NCBI GenBank assembly: GCA_951640165.1
Contig: OX621241.1
Coordinates: 16,435,001-16,499,000 of the forward strand
Direction of reading: 5' to 3'
DNA length: 64,000 nucleotides
Source: Pseudoips prasinana
Lineage: Eukaryota; Arthropoda; Insecta; Lepidoptera; Nolidae
The notes under the pieces were generated by a model. That model had not been told where the DNA came from. It ran no database searches and saw only the letters and a list, made by a program, of their open reading frames with translations. The position numbers and the translations under genes were made by a program. How positions within the stretch are numbered: position 1 is the stretch's first letter; the number at the start of each line of letters is the position of its first letter. This document shows positions 51,890-62,614 of this stretch, piece by piece.

Positions 51890-52830
51890 GCATAATATGT
51901 TCTTACCAGCGACCGGCACAGGTTAGCGTGGGATCATTATATAGATGGGTGACCACATATGTCGTGTTATTGCTTAATGTCTCCGTGATTTGGAGGACAC
52001 ATTAATCTGGTTGTAGGCATAAGGCGCCTTTCGTTAGTGCACCGGGTAACCGCACGCTACACTAGATTTCCCCAATCTCGGTGGTCCTCGGGCAGAAGTT
52101 CGACGTATCTACGGTGATGTTGTTGCAGCAGTATAACTATAGCTATACTCAACAGCTTGGAGTGTATAATGGCCATACGGATCACACGAGATACCGTACG
52201 GTATCTTTTGAGTCTGCAACATGTGCTATCCTGCCTCACCTCAAAGTTAGGGTGGGAAGAAAGGGCGAATCTGAGTCACCTACACGCTGACTCAGATACT
52301 CTTCGGACTGCGGTGTTCGGGGAGTATCTGAGCCGGATCAACCTCGGCTAATCCGCTGCTCCAAGCGATTGTCACCACAGTGACCTGGACTCTGCTCAGC
52401 ACCCTCTCGACGAGTGCCAGGCTTGAGAGGACGAGAGGCCAATTCTGGTCGCAGAAATTGGACGGGATCTACTCCACTAGTAATTGTAGGTGCGATTCTG
52501 ATGAGTGACTCCATCAAATAGAACGTCGTGAGTCGTTCTGTGGGGAAGTCATGCTCCAGAAGGAGGCTGTCGAATGGGATCGGGAGCGAGCCGACTCACA
52601 GACGAAGGCATCGGGGTGGTGGGCGGCAACCAGTAGCACAGCGCCTTCTCCGTTGGGGATGCGGTGGCAATACCTGGTATTCCGGGCCGACATCTGATTG
52701 TCCTCTCAAGGCACGTGTCCCACTTAGTGTGAGAACGTAAAATGGAGCACCGGAGCAGCATTCTCGCGATTACGGGGCGACCCCCGCAGTAACCACCAGA
52801 GTGGCGGCAAAAGATATTTCACATCGAAAT
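51890..52830. repeat. GC-rich interspersed block, 5S-like segment at its start
   Basis: Much richer in GC than its surroundings, with no long credible frame. 51908-52005 contains gcacaggttag...tagatgggtgaccac, close to the 3' internal control region of 5S rRNA (gatgggtgacc). A short perfect palindrome, agataccgtacggtatct, lies near 52189-52207. Probably a decayed LINE 5' region or a 5S-derived SINE; not resolved. Confidence 0.35.
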
Positions 52831-52839
52831 TTAATTAAT

Positions 52840-53350
52840 TGCTGATAGCCTCTTTAGCCGTCCGATCGTAACGATTTGAATATAATTCGTATAATACGTC
52901 ACGTCACGATATACATACCTACCTATTGTTATCATACGTACGGATACGGGTACCGGCCGAGACGGGTCGGGCGGTGGCGGTGAGTGACCGAAGTCGGCCG
53001 TAAATTCCGAATTCACGTTTCACACCTAGGGAACTCTTTGCATGTCATTTTCCGTTCTTCTATTTGTTACGACTGCACGTGTCAGAATAATTGCAAACCA
53101 CATTATACTAAAGCTGGCATGAGTACCAACTAGGTTATTAGAATTGATAAACGTTGGATGAATTTAACGAAAAGTAAAAACATGGAGGTGTCGCATTTCG
53201 GTTTCAAGACTGTTGCATTTATTAATTTTGTCACTTACGCACTTAAAATTCTTTTTTTTCAATTGTTTCAAGATAATTGATGCCAATGATTAGGTATGTG
53301 TCTAACTGTGGTCTATTTTTAAAATAATAATAGGGTATGAATAACTAGTA
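52840..53350. other. intron sequence, nothing recognised
   Basis: A moderately GC-rich stretch at about 52930-53000, then AT-rich. No exon supported. Confidence 0.4.
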
Positions 53351-53500
53351 ATGAGAATGTCTAAACTATCTTTTAAAATGGGTCATTATATTCGGTCGGT
53401 TAAAAAATATTACGATCCTGAAAGTCTAGCCAAATGGCACGTAATACGGATAATCGAAGAGAACATACTGATCGACAAAATGTTTGATACTTTCGAGTGA
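53351..53500 (+). CDS. 49-codon unrecognised frame
   Basis: ATG at 53351, TGA at 53498-53500: MRMSKLSFKMGHYIRSVKK, then YYDPESLAKWHVIRIIEEN and ILIDKMFDTFE. The mixed charged/hydrophobic pattern looks more protein-like than the region's base composition predicts, but it is short and no splice or poly(A) evidence supports it. Confidence 0.2.
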   Translation: MRMSKLSFKMGHYIRSVKKYYDPESLAKWHVIRIIEENILIDKMFDTFE

Positions 53501-53614
53501 TTTCTTAACCATCTTAGGTATAATATTCACTGTTATAATATAAAATATCAATTAAAATCAAAAAATAAATTACAAAAATACAATGTCAATATAATTTCAG
53601 CACTAGTTTCTACG

Positions 53615-53797
53615 CTAAGTTTTTCTTCCGAACTCCACAAGGTGTTCCACAAAATGCTTAATATAGTTGTAATAATAACGACTAGCTCTGGATTGCGGCG
53701 CGTTATAGTGCTTGACCCGCCTGAGTCCAGGTGGCGCCGGCACATTGACATCAAGCACCATGAACCTACCCATTCTAAATATCGGACTACGCTGGTA
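53615..53797 (-). CDS. 60-codon unrecognised minus-strand frame, possible terminal exon
   Basis: The frame opens after a possible acceptor (cgccagtag) and reads RMGRFMVLDVNVPAPPGLR, then RVKHYNAPQSRASRYYYNY and IKHFVEHLVEFGRKT, with TAG at 53615-53617. The aromatic/basic composition is unlike random AT-rich DNA. An in-frame Met lies at 53773. No family recognised; an overlapping longer frame on the same strand looks like noise. Confidence 0.3.
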   Translation of the reverse strand, partial: YQRSPIFRMGRFMVLDVNVPAPPGLRRVKHYNAPQSRASRYYYNYIKHFVEHLVEFGRKT

Positions 53798-53829
53798 CTA
53801 CTGGCGTAGGTACGTTTCCCAAATCTCAT

Positions 53830-54895
53830 TTTTATTTATCTTTTGAAATTGCTTCCAGTCCATTGTGACATCTTATTCTGACTTCGATCTCATATTTTAT
53901 GCAGTCACACTCCATTGACGTTGACGTTAGTAAAAAAAAAACTAAATAATTATCGTTGTTGGGGTTTTCTTTGATGGATTTTAAATTCATTTATCAACAT
54001 GGCTGCAATCCTTGCTAAGTTTGGTTCGAACCTCTGATATATAGATTAGGTTCTCACAGAATAATAATATTGTGCTCCATTTGTATTAGAAAAGAAATTG
54101 ATTGAATCTTTTTGAAACAAATCCACACTGAAAGCATTGCTTCGTGGCAAGACTCAGCAACATGAAAAAGAGGCGGTAGATCTAGAATCGTGCAGACAAC
54201 AGATTGCGAAGATTTCTACACCTCAACAGGCAGGATCTACGCGTGGTAATAGGCAGTATTACCAGACACTGCCCACTAAACTAACACGTCGTTAAAACTG
54301 GCATCACGTCAGCCCCATGGACAGAGGTTGCATTGAGAATGCTACACAGCAAAAGCGTGAATTGTGCGCAAAGTCCCGGAATAATCGGAGACGTTGCAGA
54401 ATACTGGCAGGATCGCGGAAACAAATTACCAAACTAACTAACTCTCCGTAACGTGAAAATCCCAAAGTCCTGTCCTTAAACGAAACGCACCTTAATTATT
54501 CCACAGCATATCCTTGCAGATAAATTTGTTTTTTTAGGTCACCTTAATTTGAATTATTTATTACGCATAAATATTCGGTGAAAGTGATTGACAAGTCGGA
54601 AAGCTGTTTACTAAATAATATGTTTTCACATCTAATTTGAATACCATCTACCATAAACAAAATTTCATTATCATTAGGTGTATTGGAGAACACGTCTATC
54701 TATGAATGTTTATAAAGCTTCATATAAACGAAAAGATGGGACAAACTCTGGCTGCCTTCGACCTAGAAAAGTGAAATTTTGCACAGAGGTACGGTTCAGA
54801 TAGGAATAAGGTTAGAATTTTTCAATTTCCCACTAGATATGAGATGAAAAGTATTTTGCTTTAAGTCTACTAAGATTATAATATTACAAATTATT
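53830..54895. other. intron sequence, nothing recognised
   Basis: Moderate GC at 54120-54420 without a usable frame or known repeat block. Confidence 0.4.
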
Positions 54896-54902
54896 ATTCA
54901 CA

Positions 54903-55042
54903 AGATGAACTATGATCTTGTGAGGGTCGCTGGAAGCCACGGGATGCGGTTAGCGCAACACCATCAACTGTGAAGATCTTTGGGGGTAAGCCAATATCCA
55001 ACAGTGGAGATATTTCGGCTGATAAGATGATGATATATGTTT
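54903..55042 (+). mobile_element. RTE LINE 3' tail fragment, decayed
   Basis: gatcttgtgagggtcgctgg, gtgaagatctttgggggta, ccaacagtggagatatttcg, gctgataagatgatgat. Clear RTE 3' end with many substitutions. Confidence 0.75.
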
Positions 55043-55076
55043 ATTTGTACAACATGCAACCTTCCTCAATAAAATA

Positions 55077-55500
55077 AAATAAATCAGGTTTTATTCACGT
55101 AGACTTAAAAAAAGCACTTGTATATAGTCGCTCTTTAATGCTACCACCGGATCCAATGCGCCCGAACTGAGAAGACCCAGCGAAACAAGCTCAGTGGGTT
55201 CATCTACTACCGGTTTCAACACAGCCCAGTTGAGCAGGTCCGGCGAAACATACTGAAGCGGGCATGAACACGGGATTAGGTCCACTTAAAGTAATTATTT
55301 AGTAGGCAAACACAATATCTGTCAATAATTTTAAATTAAGTATATGATAGCTATTATATTACAGTTAGGCCATGTAACTCAGCCAGATCAGTCATGTCTA
55401 TATGGCTACAAGATCTCCAGTGAGCAATGTGCAGGTCGTCTTTGTCATCGATGTACTCTTTAGTGGTGTAATAACCCCTAGCCATAAGTACACGTAGTAG
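55077..55500 (-). mobile_element. LINE 3' end (family L), minus copy
   Basis: Reverse complement of parts of 32100-32936: the tail (ggttttattcacgtagactt), gctaccaccggatccaatg, and the ORF2 C-terminus (tagccataagtac, region of LMARGYY). An internal deletion removes the AT-rich 3' UTR middle. Confidence 0.75.
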
Positions 55501-55892
55501 AGCTCGTAATGTCTATCTATAAACTTCTATACCACTCCACTATAAATATTTTTGTATATGTATATATATTTTGTTTTATGTATTGTGCATAAATATATTA
55601 TCTAGTTAGTTTTAGTATAGTTTTTTTTAATTAATATAGTTTTTGTGGTTTTGTGCATCCGCGCGCTTTTTAGATATCTCACAATACGCGCCCATTAAGT
55701 AATAATATCGTCCCGGTTAGATCTCGCATTGACGTATTGTCAATCCATCACAAAATGGAATAATCCTCTATTAATTAATATACCTCATATCACCGTTAAT
55801 ATTAGCAGCCTTTCGATATCTTTAAACTCACTTTGCATAAATTTTAGCCAAAGTTCCTACTCCTGGAGTCAGTGTGTGAAGATTTTACATTG

Positions 55893-55943
55893 CCCTGTTT
55901 TTTTTATATTGTTAGCAACTGCTAACAATATAAAAAAACAGGG
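55893..55943. repeat. near-perfect hairpin, about 25-bp arms, 2-nt loop
   Basis: ccctgtttttt, tatattgttagca, loop ac, then the complement ending acaggg. The only difference is one base in the T/A run. Confidence 0.85.
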
Positions 55944-55977
55944 TAAACCATTTTAAGTTAAATATACAAGATACGAA

Positions 55978-56068
55978 TGCGGGTAGAACAAGCCCGGCAA
56001 TTGTGGAGATCTTTGGGGGAGACATTTCTCCAACAATTGGCGTCTTTGGGCTGATAAGATGATGATAA
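55978..56068 (+). mobile_element. RTE LINE 3' tail fragment
   Basis: gcccggcaattgtggagatc, tttgggggagacatttctcc, ggcgtctttgggctgataag, atgatgata. About 90 bp. Confidence 0.75.
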
Positions 56069-56079
56069 TGGTACAAGAT

Positions 56080-57290
56080 GTAACATAAATGTGATACGTA
56101 TTACAGCAGAATTTTGAAAAGTCCATTTTTGCAATAAATATCTTGCCCCATAAGCATCTCACAATATTATCAATATGTCTATACTTATTTAAAACCAGCT
56201 CATCAATACTTTATATATTATACCAAAAATATGTAGTAGATTCTGAGTCAGATTAAATGTTTAATTTTAATGTTCCGAAATGTATTTCTAAAATCCGCCA
56301 CAGGAAACGAAAATAGGTTAAGGTCATACACATCTCATAGTTTGTGATAGCATAATAAGTAGTTAAGATACTAGACAGATGAACAAACAAATACCTTCGT
56401 AAATTGGTACCAATATCAAAAAAATCTGCCATTTATTGTTTAGATACAGACATCGCAGTCGCTACTATAAATTTAGCATTCGGTATATTTATGATCTCAG
56501 TAAAACTGTAGTTAGGGAGGAAGGTAAATTATTCACCTCTGTTTGAAGCAATAAACTTTAAATATAATCTTCCATTGATATTTATTTTGTTTTTATAATG
56601 CTTTTTTCGTGACTGTCCGGCAATAGTGACATAAGAAGTGAGATGAATAGATGAAGTCCCGGTCGACGGGTTCTTGACTACATGACCGGAGGCCGCCGGC
56701 CGCCTGGACTAGGATAGTAGGCTGATGCAGTCGGGTTTATGAGTATAACCCGACTGTACCATAAACCATAGCCACATGTGTCTGTATTTATTACATTTAA
56801 TTTACATGCATCTTTGATAACTCGATGTATATGTCAGTATATATCTTTGATAACTCGATGTACATGTTCAACTATATGTGATTACTTAATCAATCACATA
56901 TACTTGAAAATCAAGATACGGATCAATCAAGACACGAATCAAGACACGAATCATGTGATACTAAGAGTACGAGATTTAATTTTATTCTTAGTAGAACTTT
57001 ACATTGTAAGCAATCATAACCAATTATTTAAATCATTGATATCCAATAACAAGTCAGCAAATATAAATAATGCTTGAACATTGAGTGATGACATAAAAGT
57101 TTTAGGAATTACAAGGTCGAAGCTAATTTTCAGGAAATCTTGGATTTTATTTTAATATTAAAAATAGTTTTGTAATTTTATCTTAACAGTGTTGTTACTT
57201 ACTGAAAAATTTAAGAACATTTATTTCAGTATATAAATTAAATAAAATGAAATTATAAGCTAAAAATTAGATAAACTACGATACACTATT
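56080..57290. other. intron sequence with short local duplications
   Basis: AT-rich. tctttgataactcgatgta occurs twice near 56812-56862 and aagacacgaatc twice near 56930-56955. Short hairpin agtcgggtt near 56737-56757. No gene. Confidence 0.5.
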
Positions 57291-57296
57291 TACCCT

Positions 57297-57438
57297 AAAA
57301 GGCGTCCAATAATCCCTCCGCATCGCTTATGGGAAAAGTGCCCAGAAGGCTGGCCGCATTGCCACGCTGGATGGCAATGCTGATCCTCTGACCCAAGAAT
57401 AGACCAGCCCTCTGATCATGGGAAGCGTCGATCAAACG
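57297..57438 (-). pseudogene. transposon protein fragment (unassigned)
   Basis: On the minus strand a 46-codon stretch reads IDASHDQRAGLFLGQRISI, then AIQRGNAASLLGTFPIS. The sequence is clearly protein-like and resembles a repeated lepidopteran element protein that I cannot name. Flanks are unrelated. Confidence 0.4.
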
Positions 57439-57476
57439 TTTAGCTATTTCCCAATATTTCGGGAAATAGCTATTGT
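57437..57476. repeat. short hairpin
   Basis: agctatttccc and complement gggaaatagct around a short spacer. Confidence 0.7.
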
Positions 57477-57486
57477 ACCTGTATTT

Positions 57487-57552
57487 GCTTATTTGTAAGT
57501 TATATATTGTTTCTTTTGGTGCAATAAAGTGTACTCTATCTATCTATCTACA
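57487..57552 (+). mobile_element. LINE 3' end with (TCTA)n tail
   Basis: gtaagttatatattgtttc, ttttggtgcaataaagtgta, ctctatctatctatctac: a poly(A)-signal-bearing LINE end. Confidence 0.5.
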
Positions 57553-57559
57553 CCCTAGT

Positions 57560-58890
57560 TGTTATTATTGGGGATGGTAGTTCGATCCCCACATCTAATA
57601 ATTATTTTATTTACTTCATTCACGTGTAAACGCACGAAATGAAAGGGGGAAATGTTTAATGTATTGGTACTTAAAATTCATGATATTTTATTTCGTTACT
57701 CGATAATATGAAAAAAAAGTATTACCGTTTCTGGGTTTGGACACAAAAAAGGCACGTGTTAGCCAATATTAAAATGTTGTTTACGTGAAAATACGATAAC
57801 ATGTCGTAATACATGATGGAAAAGTTACCTGTGGATGCAGCAAAAAAATGCATTACAATAAATCAATAATTTATTTTGGACATCGTATTATACCAACAGT
57901 CTAAGAATAGACATTTTCTTCTCTCAGTTATATGTATATACCATCACAATACCTAATACTTAATGCCAAGTTATATACTTGTAAATAAATATTATCACGT
58001 AACTGCATTTTCTGAAAATATTCAATTAACTAAACAGGTATTTATTTGTGGTAACTCTATTTTACACGGCGAAATAACTTGAAACTGGAACTAAACTCGA
58101 TTTGGCTCCAATTTTAATTTATTTCGCCGAGTTTTAATTTATTAACGAATACACGATATTATGTCCGCGGGTTGGGAACTATCATGCAACATACCAGTTC
58201 AATTTTGTTCTCGTTAGTAATAATGGTGCGATCAACGCGCCCGCATCTCGCACCCGCGTATCGTAAATTAGGGACTTTCATGCTTTTTTTAACATGACGC
58301 ATGCAGTTAGCCTAGGCAGCTTTCACTGCTTCACCGGACTACAGAGGTGCGCATGGGCTCCAACCGTCTGACTTTCATGCAATGCTTGATTCTGTTATAT
58401 ATCTTTTAAAGTTTACCGTAATCAATAAAAAGTATCTCTCCTATAACTTAGATATATTTTGTATCTCTTATAACAAGGCTCTATGGAGAGCATCTATTCG
58501 ATAGGTTTAAATATATGTTGAGTTACAAGCGTTCCACAATTCATATAAATATGTATATAGAAAAGAAAGAAAGAAAATAATAAATATATATTAATTATTT
58601 TCTTGTGAATTGTGTACTAGTTTGATGAATGTTAAAAAATAAATAAATATGCACTAAGGTTTTGCTTATATCAAATGCTTTTTTACAGCAGACACACCAA
58701 AAATTTAAGGATAAATACTTTAATAATAAATTTTGAAGTGAAACATCTTTAGTTCCGTTGTTTTGATAGTTCGATGAAACGAATAAGATACGGTAAAAAG
58801 AGACAAACATATTCATAAATAATATTTGGTCTGCGAGAGAATGCGATAAATTACAATGCTATCACGTGTCTTTGCGCCTGCGTTGTATCA
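57560..58890. other. intron sequence, nothing coding recognised
   Basis: AT-rich. A block at about 58295-58370 (cagttagcctaggcagcttt, cactgcttcaccggac) recurs at 59585-59625, a dispersed repeat of unknown class. Confidence 0.5.
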
Positions 58891-58894
58891 CGTT

Positions 58895-59043
58895 CAGGAA
58901 GACGCAGCGTGAGCAGGTCGTGGCCCCCTACAAGATGGACCGATGATCTTGTAAGGATCGCTAAGGCGCTTTATGCTGATAGCGGCAGATCGGCAAGTGG
59001 GGAGGCCTTTGTCCTGTAATGGACGTCTTTCAGCTCGTATATT
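58895..59043 (+). mobile_element. RTE LINE 3' tail fragment, decayed
   Basis: gccccctacaagatggaccg, atgatcttgtaaggatcgct, ggaggcctttgtcct, ggacgtctttcagctcgta. The simple-repeat tail is lost. Confidence 0.7.
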
Positions 59044-59570
59044 AATTTAAGTGATTTTTTTAACTTTTCCCATGATAATATTGTCATCGTAATAAACAAT
59101 TTGTTTATTAATAACTCACTCCTAATAGTGGGTTTGAAAATCTTGATACGAAGTTAGTATTCTGTTTACGTGAGCAAAGAAAGGCTGAAATCTACGCGCC
59201 AAACATATATTATTTGTCTAAAATGTTGATAAATAATGAATTCTAGACACGTTTTCTCGCAATTCAAAGTAAGTATTCATAACTTTCCAAAAAAGCAGCC
59301 GCATCCACGTGACTCTCTTACTTACTATTTATATTTATGCCGACATGTAGGTAGTTTCCTTTTTATTCGAATCAATTTATATTAGTTAGAAATTACAATG
59401 AGGTGAAACTTATTTCATACAATTTATTTTGCATTCACCTCATTTCACTGTTTTCGTTATGTGCGCACTAACGTGGAGCAATAAATAATTTACATTCTTT
59501 AGTCAAGGACTGTGCCAAACCAGCGCCATAATTATCCTACTGATAATAAAATATATTACTTTTTATTATT
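59044..59570. other. intron sequence, nothing recognised
   Basis: AT-rich, no structure noted. Confidence 0.4.
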
Positions 59571-59990
59571 ATGACGTTTACAGTTAACCTAGGCTGTCAC
59601 TGTTTCACCGGACAATAGAGGAGTCTATAAAACTACAAATTAAATAGGTACCTGCCCCGGAGGGCACCTCCTTTTGGGGTTCGACCCTCGACTCAGGGCG
59701 GTTACTGATGGGGAGATGCGTGAGAAAGTCGTATAGTTTTGGGGATGTTTTGTGCAACTTTTGCTCTACGTTAATACGCAACGCGGGCCTCTCTTCCGAT
59801 TTAGGAGAGGGCATTTCATCGATACGAATCCTAATTATATTACATACATATATGTAAGTTTGCATGTTTGGATGTTTGTTACTCAATCACGGAAACGGCT
59901 GAACGGTTTTGCGTGTTGTGTGCTAGTTTCTAATGGACAAACACAAAAACTACTGATCTTATTTAAAAAAGTTCTTTATCTATAGAAAGC
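59571..59990. repeat. repeat blocks including a Helitron-like end
   Basis: 59585-59720 holds two dispersed blocks (cctaggctgtcactgtttca; ggagggcacctccttttggg). From 59829, tcctaattatatta... then gtttgttactcaatcacgga, aacggctgaacggtttt resembles the 5' part of lepidopteran Helitron-like repeats. No clear CTAG end. Confidence 0.4.
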
Positions 59991-60067
59991 TTTATTATCG
60001 GCAATTAACATGGCCTGTGTTTTATTTAAAAAAATTAAGATCCCTTCCGTAAATACAATTATTTTCA

Positions 60068-60885
60068 ATTCAAATACTTTATTTCAGACATGAGTCCATA
60101 GTGTTACTATAAACAACATAATTTAATAGTGTTAGTAATAAAGCTATGTACATTACAACTAGTATGGATCCTTACCCAGTAACCCAGACGAGGGGTGTCC
60201 TACCGATCTGAGAAGACGCTCAGGAAACTATTAGTGGTAGTGCGCAGTCGATCTGCCAGTAATGTGGTCCACTTTCTTATTATGGCGTAGAAATCATCAG
60301 CGTGTGACCGGGCAAACATTCCGACCTACAAGGCCATGACAACCTTAACATTATCCTGAACGCCTTATTGTATCGAATGCGTAAATCTCTATGTTCTCTG
60401 CATAAACCGGGTCCAAAGACTGTATGTGTAGAAAGATTAAGCTTTTTAAAAGAGTGACATTTAGGTACCTTATTTGTACAATGTGCAAATTTTCAAAATA
60501 GCATATTATATTGAACCCTCTCTATATCAAAATTATTCTTAAGATCATCAGTGGCCCAAGCACTTAAACTTAGTCACCCATGACAAAGGAGTGCCATGGG
60601 GCGAAACACCGGGAATATCAGAGTAATTAATGGTACTCAGAGACGAGTATTAAGATACTCGTCTCTTTATGGACTACTGCACAGGATACACAAATGGCCA
60701 CAAGTGTCTTCAAAGCAATAGTCAATGGGCTCAGTAGCATCATATCATCTGCGTAGTCAATATTATTTAAACGCCGTCAACATGGCATCCATGGTATTGC
60801 CAAGCTCACCGATCAGCTGATTTATGTACAAATTATACAGGCGAGGAGGACTTTACCACCCCTGCCTGCCTTCTCTGGTTAAATT
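60068..60885 (-). pseudogene. decayed LINE RT (CR1/Jockey-like)
   Basis: On the minus strand around 60680-60770 the frame reads DYADDMMLLSPLTIALKTL, VAICVSC: RT motif C and the following helix. Just upstream on that strand (about 60800-60870) is LCNLYINQLIGELGNTMDA. The rest is heavily broken. The + strand end near 60080 (atactttatttcag) fits a LINE 3' terminus with AATAAA on the minus strand. Confidence 0.6.
60640..60668. repeat. hairpin, 12-bp arms
   Basis: agagacgagtat, loop taag, atactcgtctct, inside the decayed LINE RT. Confidence 0.8.
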
Positions 60886-61319
60886 TATCTTTTTATCTAA
60901 CCCGTGTCAAGCCGGGTCGTGCTTCTAGTAACATTATTATGTTTGGATGTTTTTTACTCCATCTCCTGTAAACGGCTCAACGGATTTAAATGAAATATGG
61001 AGCACACATAGTTCATTACCTGGATCGACTAACACTTGTATCCTGAAAAAAATATTACCTTCCTGTGGGATTATCAAAAACGCACAAGTGACATGATGGA
61101 CAATAATATGACAATTACTTATTTGTTACTTACACATGTTTCATTTCTCTCTGAAACCAATTCTAAAGTCTACGCGGATGAACGGGCAGAAGCTATTTTA
61201 TCATATAGGTAATTAGCCCTGATTCCTATCTAAACTATATCCCGATATAAACTTGTCTTTTTGACAACCACGTTAAACAAAAGATAAATGGGACCATGCC
61301 GAAAGCATCTCATATTGAA
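60886..61319. repeat. Helitron-like repeat remnant
   Basis: gtttggatgttttttactcc, gtaaacggctcaacggattt, gaaatatggagcacacatag and tctacgcggatgaacgggca are words of Helitron-type lepidopteran repeats. Ends not defined. Confidence 0.4.
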
Positions 61320-61320
61320 T

Positions 61321-61510
61321 TGACTGCACGTGTGGCGCAGCGGCTAAGACTGTCGCCTTGTCGTCGTGTCGTGGGTTCGAGTCCGCGCCAGATAACTATT
61401 TGTGTAACCCATTAATAGTTGTTCTGAATCTGGATGTAATTTGTGTCCGTCTATTATATGTTTGTAAAGTACCCCGCGACATAGGGATAAAATTCCCTAA
61501 TGCGGGGCGT
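61321..61510 (+). mobile_element. tRNA-derived SINE (family A), best copy
   Basis: tgactgcacgtgtggcgcag, cggctaagactgtcgcc (A box), gtgggttcgagtccgcgcc (B box), then gataactatttgtgtaaccc, tgtgtccgtctattat and taccccgcgacataggg. About 190 bp. Used as family reference for 26861, 33725, 35382 and 40894. Confidence 0.85.
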
Positions 61511-61514
61511 TGTC

Positions 61515-62485
61515 TTTAAAAAATATATATTAATAAATAAAATATAGATATAAGATACGTTGTGTGGTTTTATTTAACTACGATGCAAGTAAAACTTTGT
61601 CTCTTACGACGCGACGTAAAGTTAATTCGTTGTTGGATATTTTCGGATTATTCTTGGTTTTTCCTCGTTGAACGATTTATTTTACTCACTAGCTGTATCG
61701 TTGTATATCACGATCAAGTGAACAACAGCATTTATTTGAATACACTGATCAATGCAAATACATGCTAGCCTTGGGCCCTGCGATATTGCTACAAGTGATA
61801 GGTAGAGGAGAAAAATTTAGACAATGTAAAAAAAGTTACGCTATGGTAATTACAAACACAGTTAACAAACAAGGGAGAAATTGAGTAACATATAAAGAAA
61901 CAAACATATATATAAAAAAAAACGAAACGACACTGCGATACCAAAATTTGAAGAAAGTTTATTCGTAAATTGTTGATCGCAACTCAAACAAAAATAAAAT
62001 ATGTTCTCGTTAGAGAACATAAGTTTTAAACCGCTGACAGTGCATGGCAGTTGGCCAGCTCGTTAACACGGCTTATCTTGTTGTAAAACAGAAAATTACA
62101 AGTGATAAGAATCAAGATTATCGTAATGATGTTTGTAACGTAACTTCGCATGTAGGTACAGTTACTTCAGTTGCTATTGAATTTGTCGATCGCTCAATGT
62201 CGAATTATGTAAATAGTTTTTGTAGGCTCCCAACTACTTGCCTATCTGTATTTTGATGCTCAAAACATAGAATTGATAATCGCAAAATATATTATGTATT
62301 GTCAGATAAGACTTTTCTTGGAAAAACATACTTTGCCGGCGATAGCGGCTTTATTATGTAACTAATAAGTGCGGTTCTCATAGACCAAGAACATCCACTA
62401 AGGAAACTTTGACTGTATAGTCTTTAAGAGAATCCTTTTGGGTCCTATAGGATGGTTGACCTACAGGGAACACGAAATAAAATAA
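61515..62485. other. sequence without recognised gene
   Basis: AT-rich. A short hairpin tatgttctcgttagagaacata lies near 62000. Open frames of 68-70 codons look random. Confidence 0.45.
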
Positions 62486-62488
62486 TAA

Positions 62489-62600
62489 TACTCGTCACTA
62501 AAATTCCTTTAAGTGAAATCACTAAAATTTATTTAAGTGAATATTAATTTAAGTGAGAAAAAATCCCTCGTCACTAAAATTTATTTAAGTGAAATGGATA
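62489..62600. repeat. degenerate tandem repeat
   Basis: tcgtcactaaaatt, atttaagtgaa units of about 26-27 bp, three to four copies with variation, directly before an RTE fragment. Confidence 0.75.
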
Positions 62601-62614
62601 TTCAGACTCCTAAA

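Noticed and set aside
56778..57077. 99-codon + strand frame
   Set aside because: Ile/Asn-rich low-complexity translation of AT-rich DNA with local duplications; no splice or poly(A) support.
61321..61400. Possible tRNA gene
   Set aside because: A and B boxes are present, but the sequence continues into a SINE body shared by several copies and the cloverleaf is poor. The same holds for 5690, 26861, 29205, 35382 and 49800.
62489..62600. CRISPR-like array
   Set aside because: Units are degenerate tandem repeats without regular unique spacers, in a eukaryotic genome.
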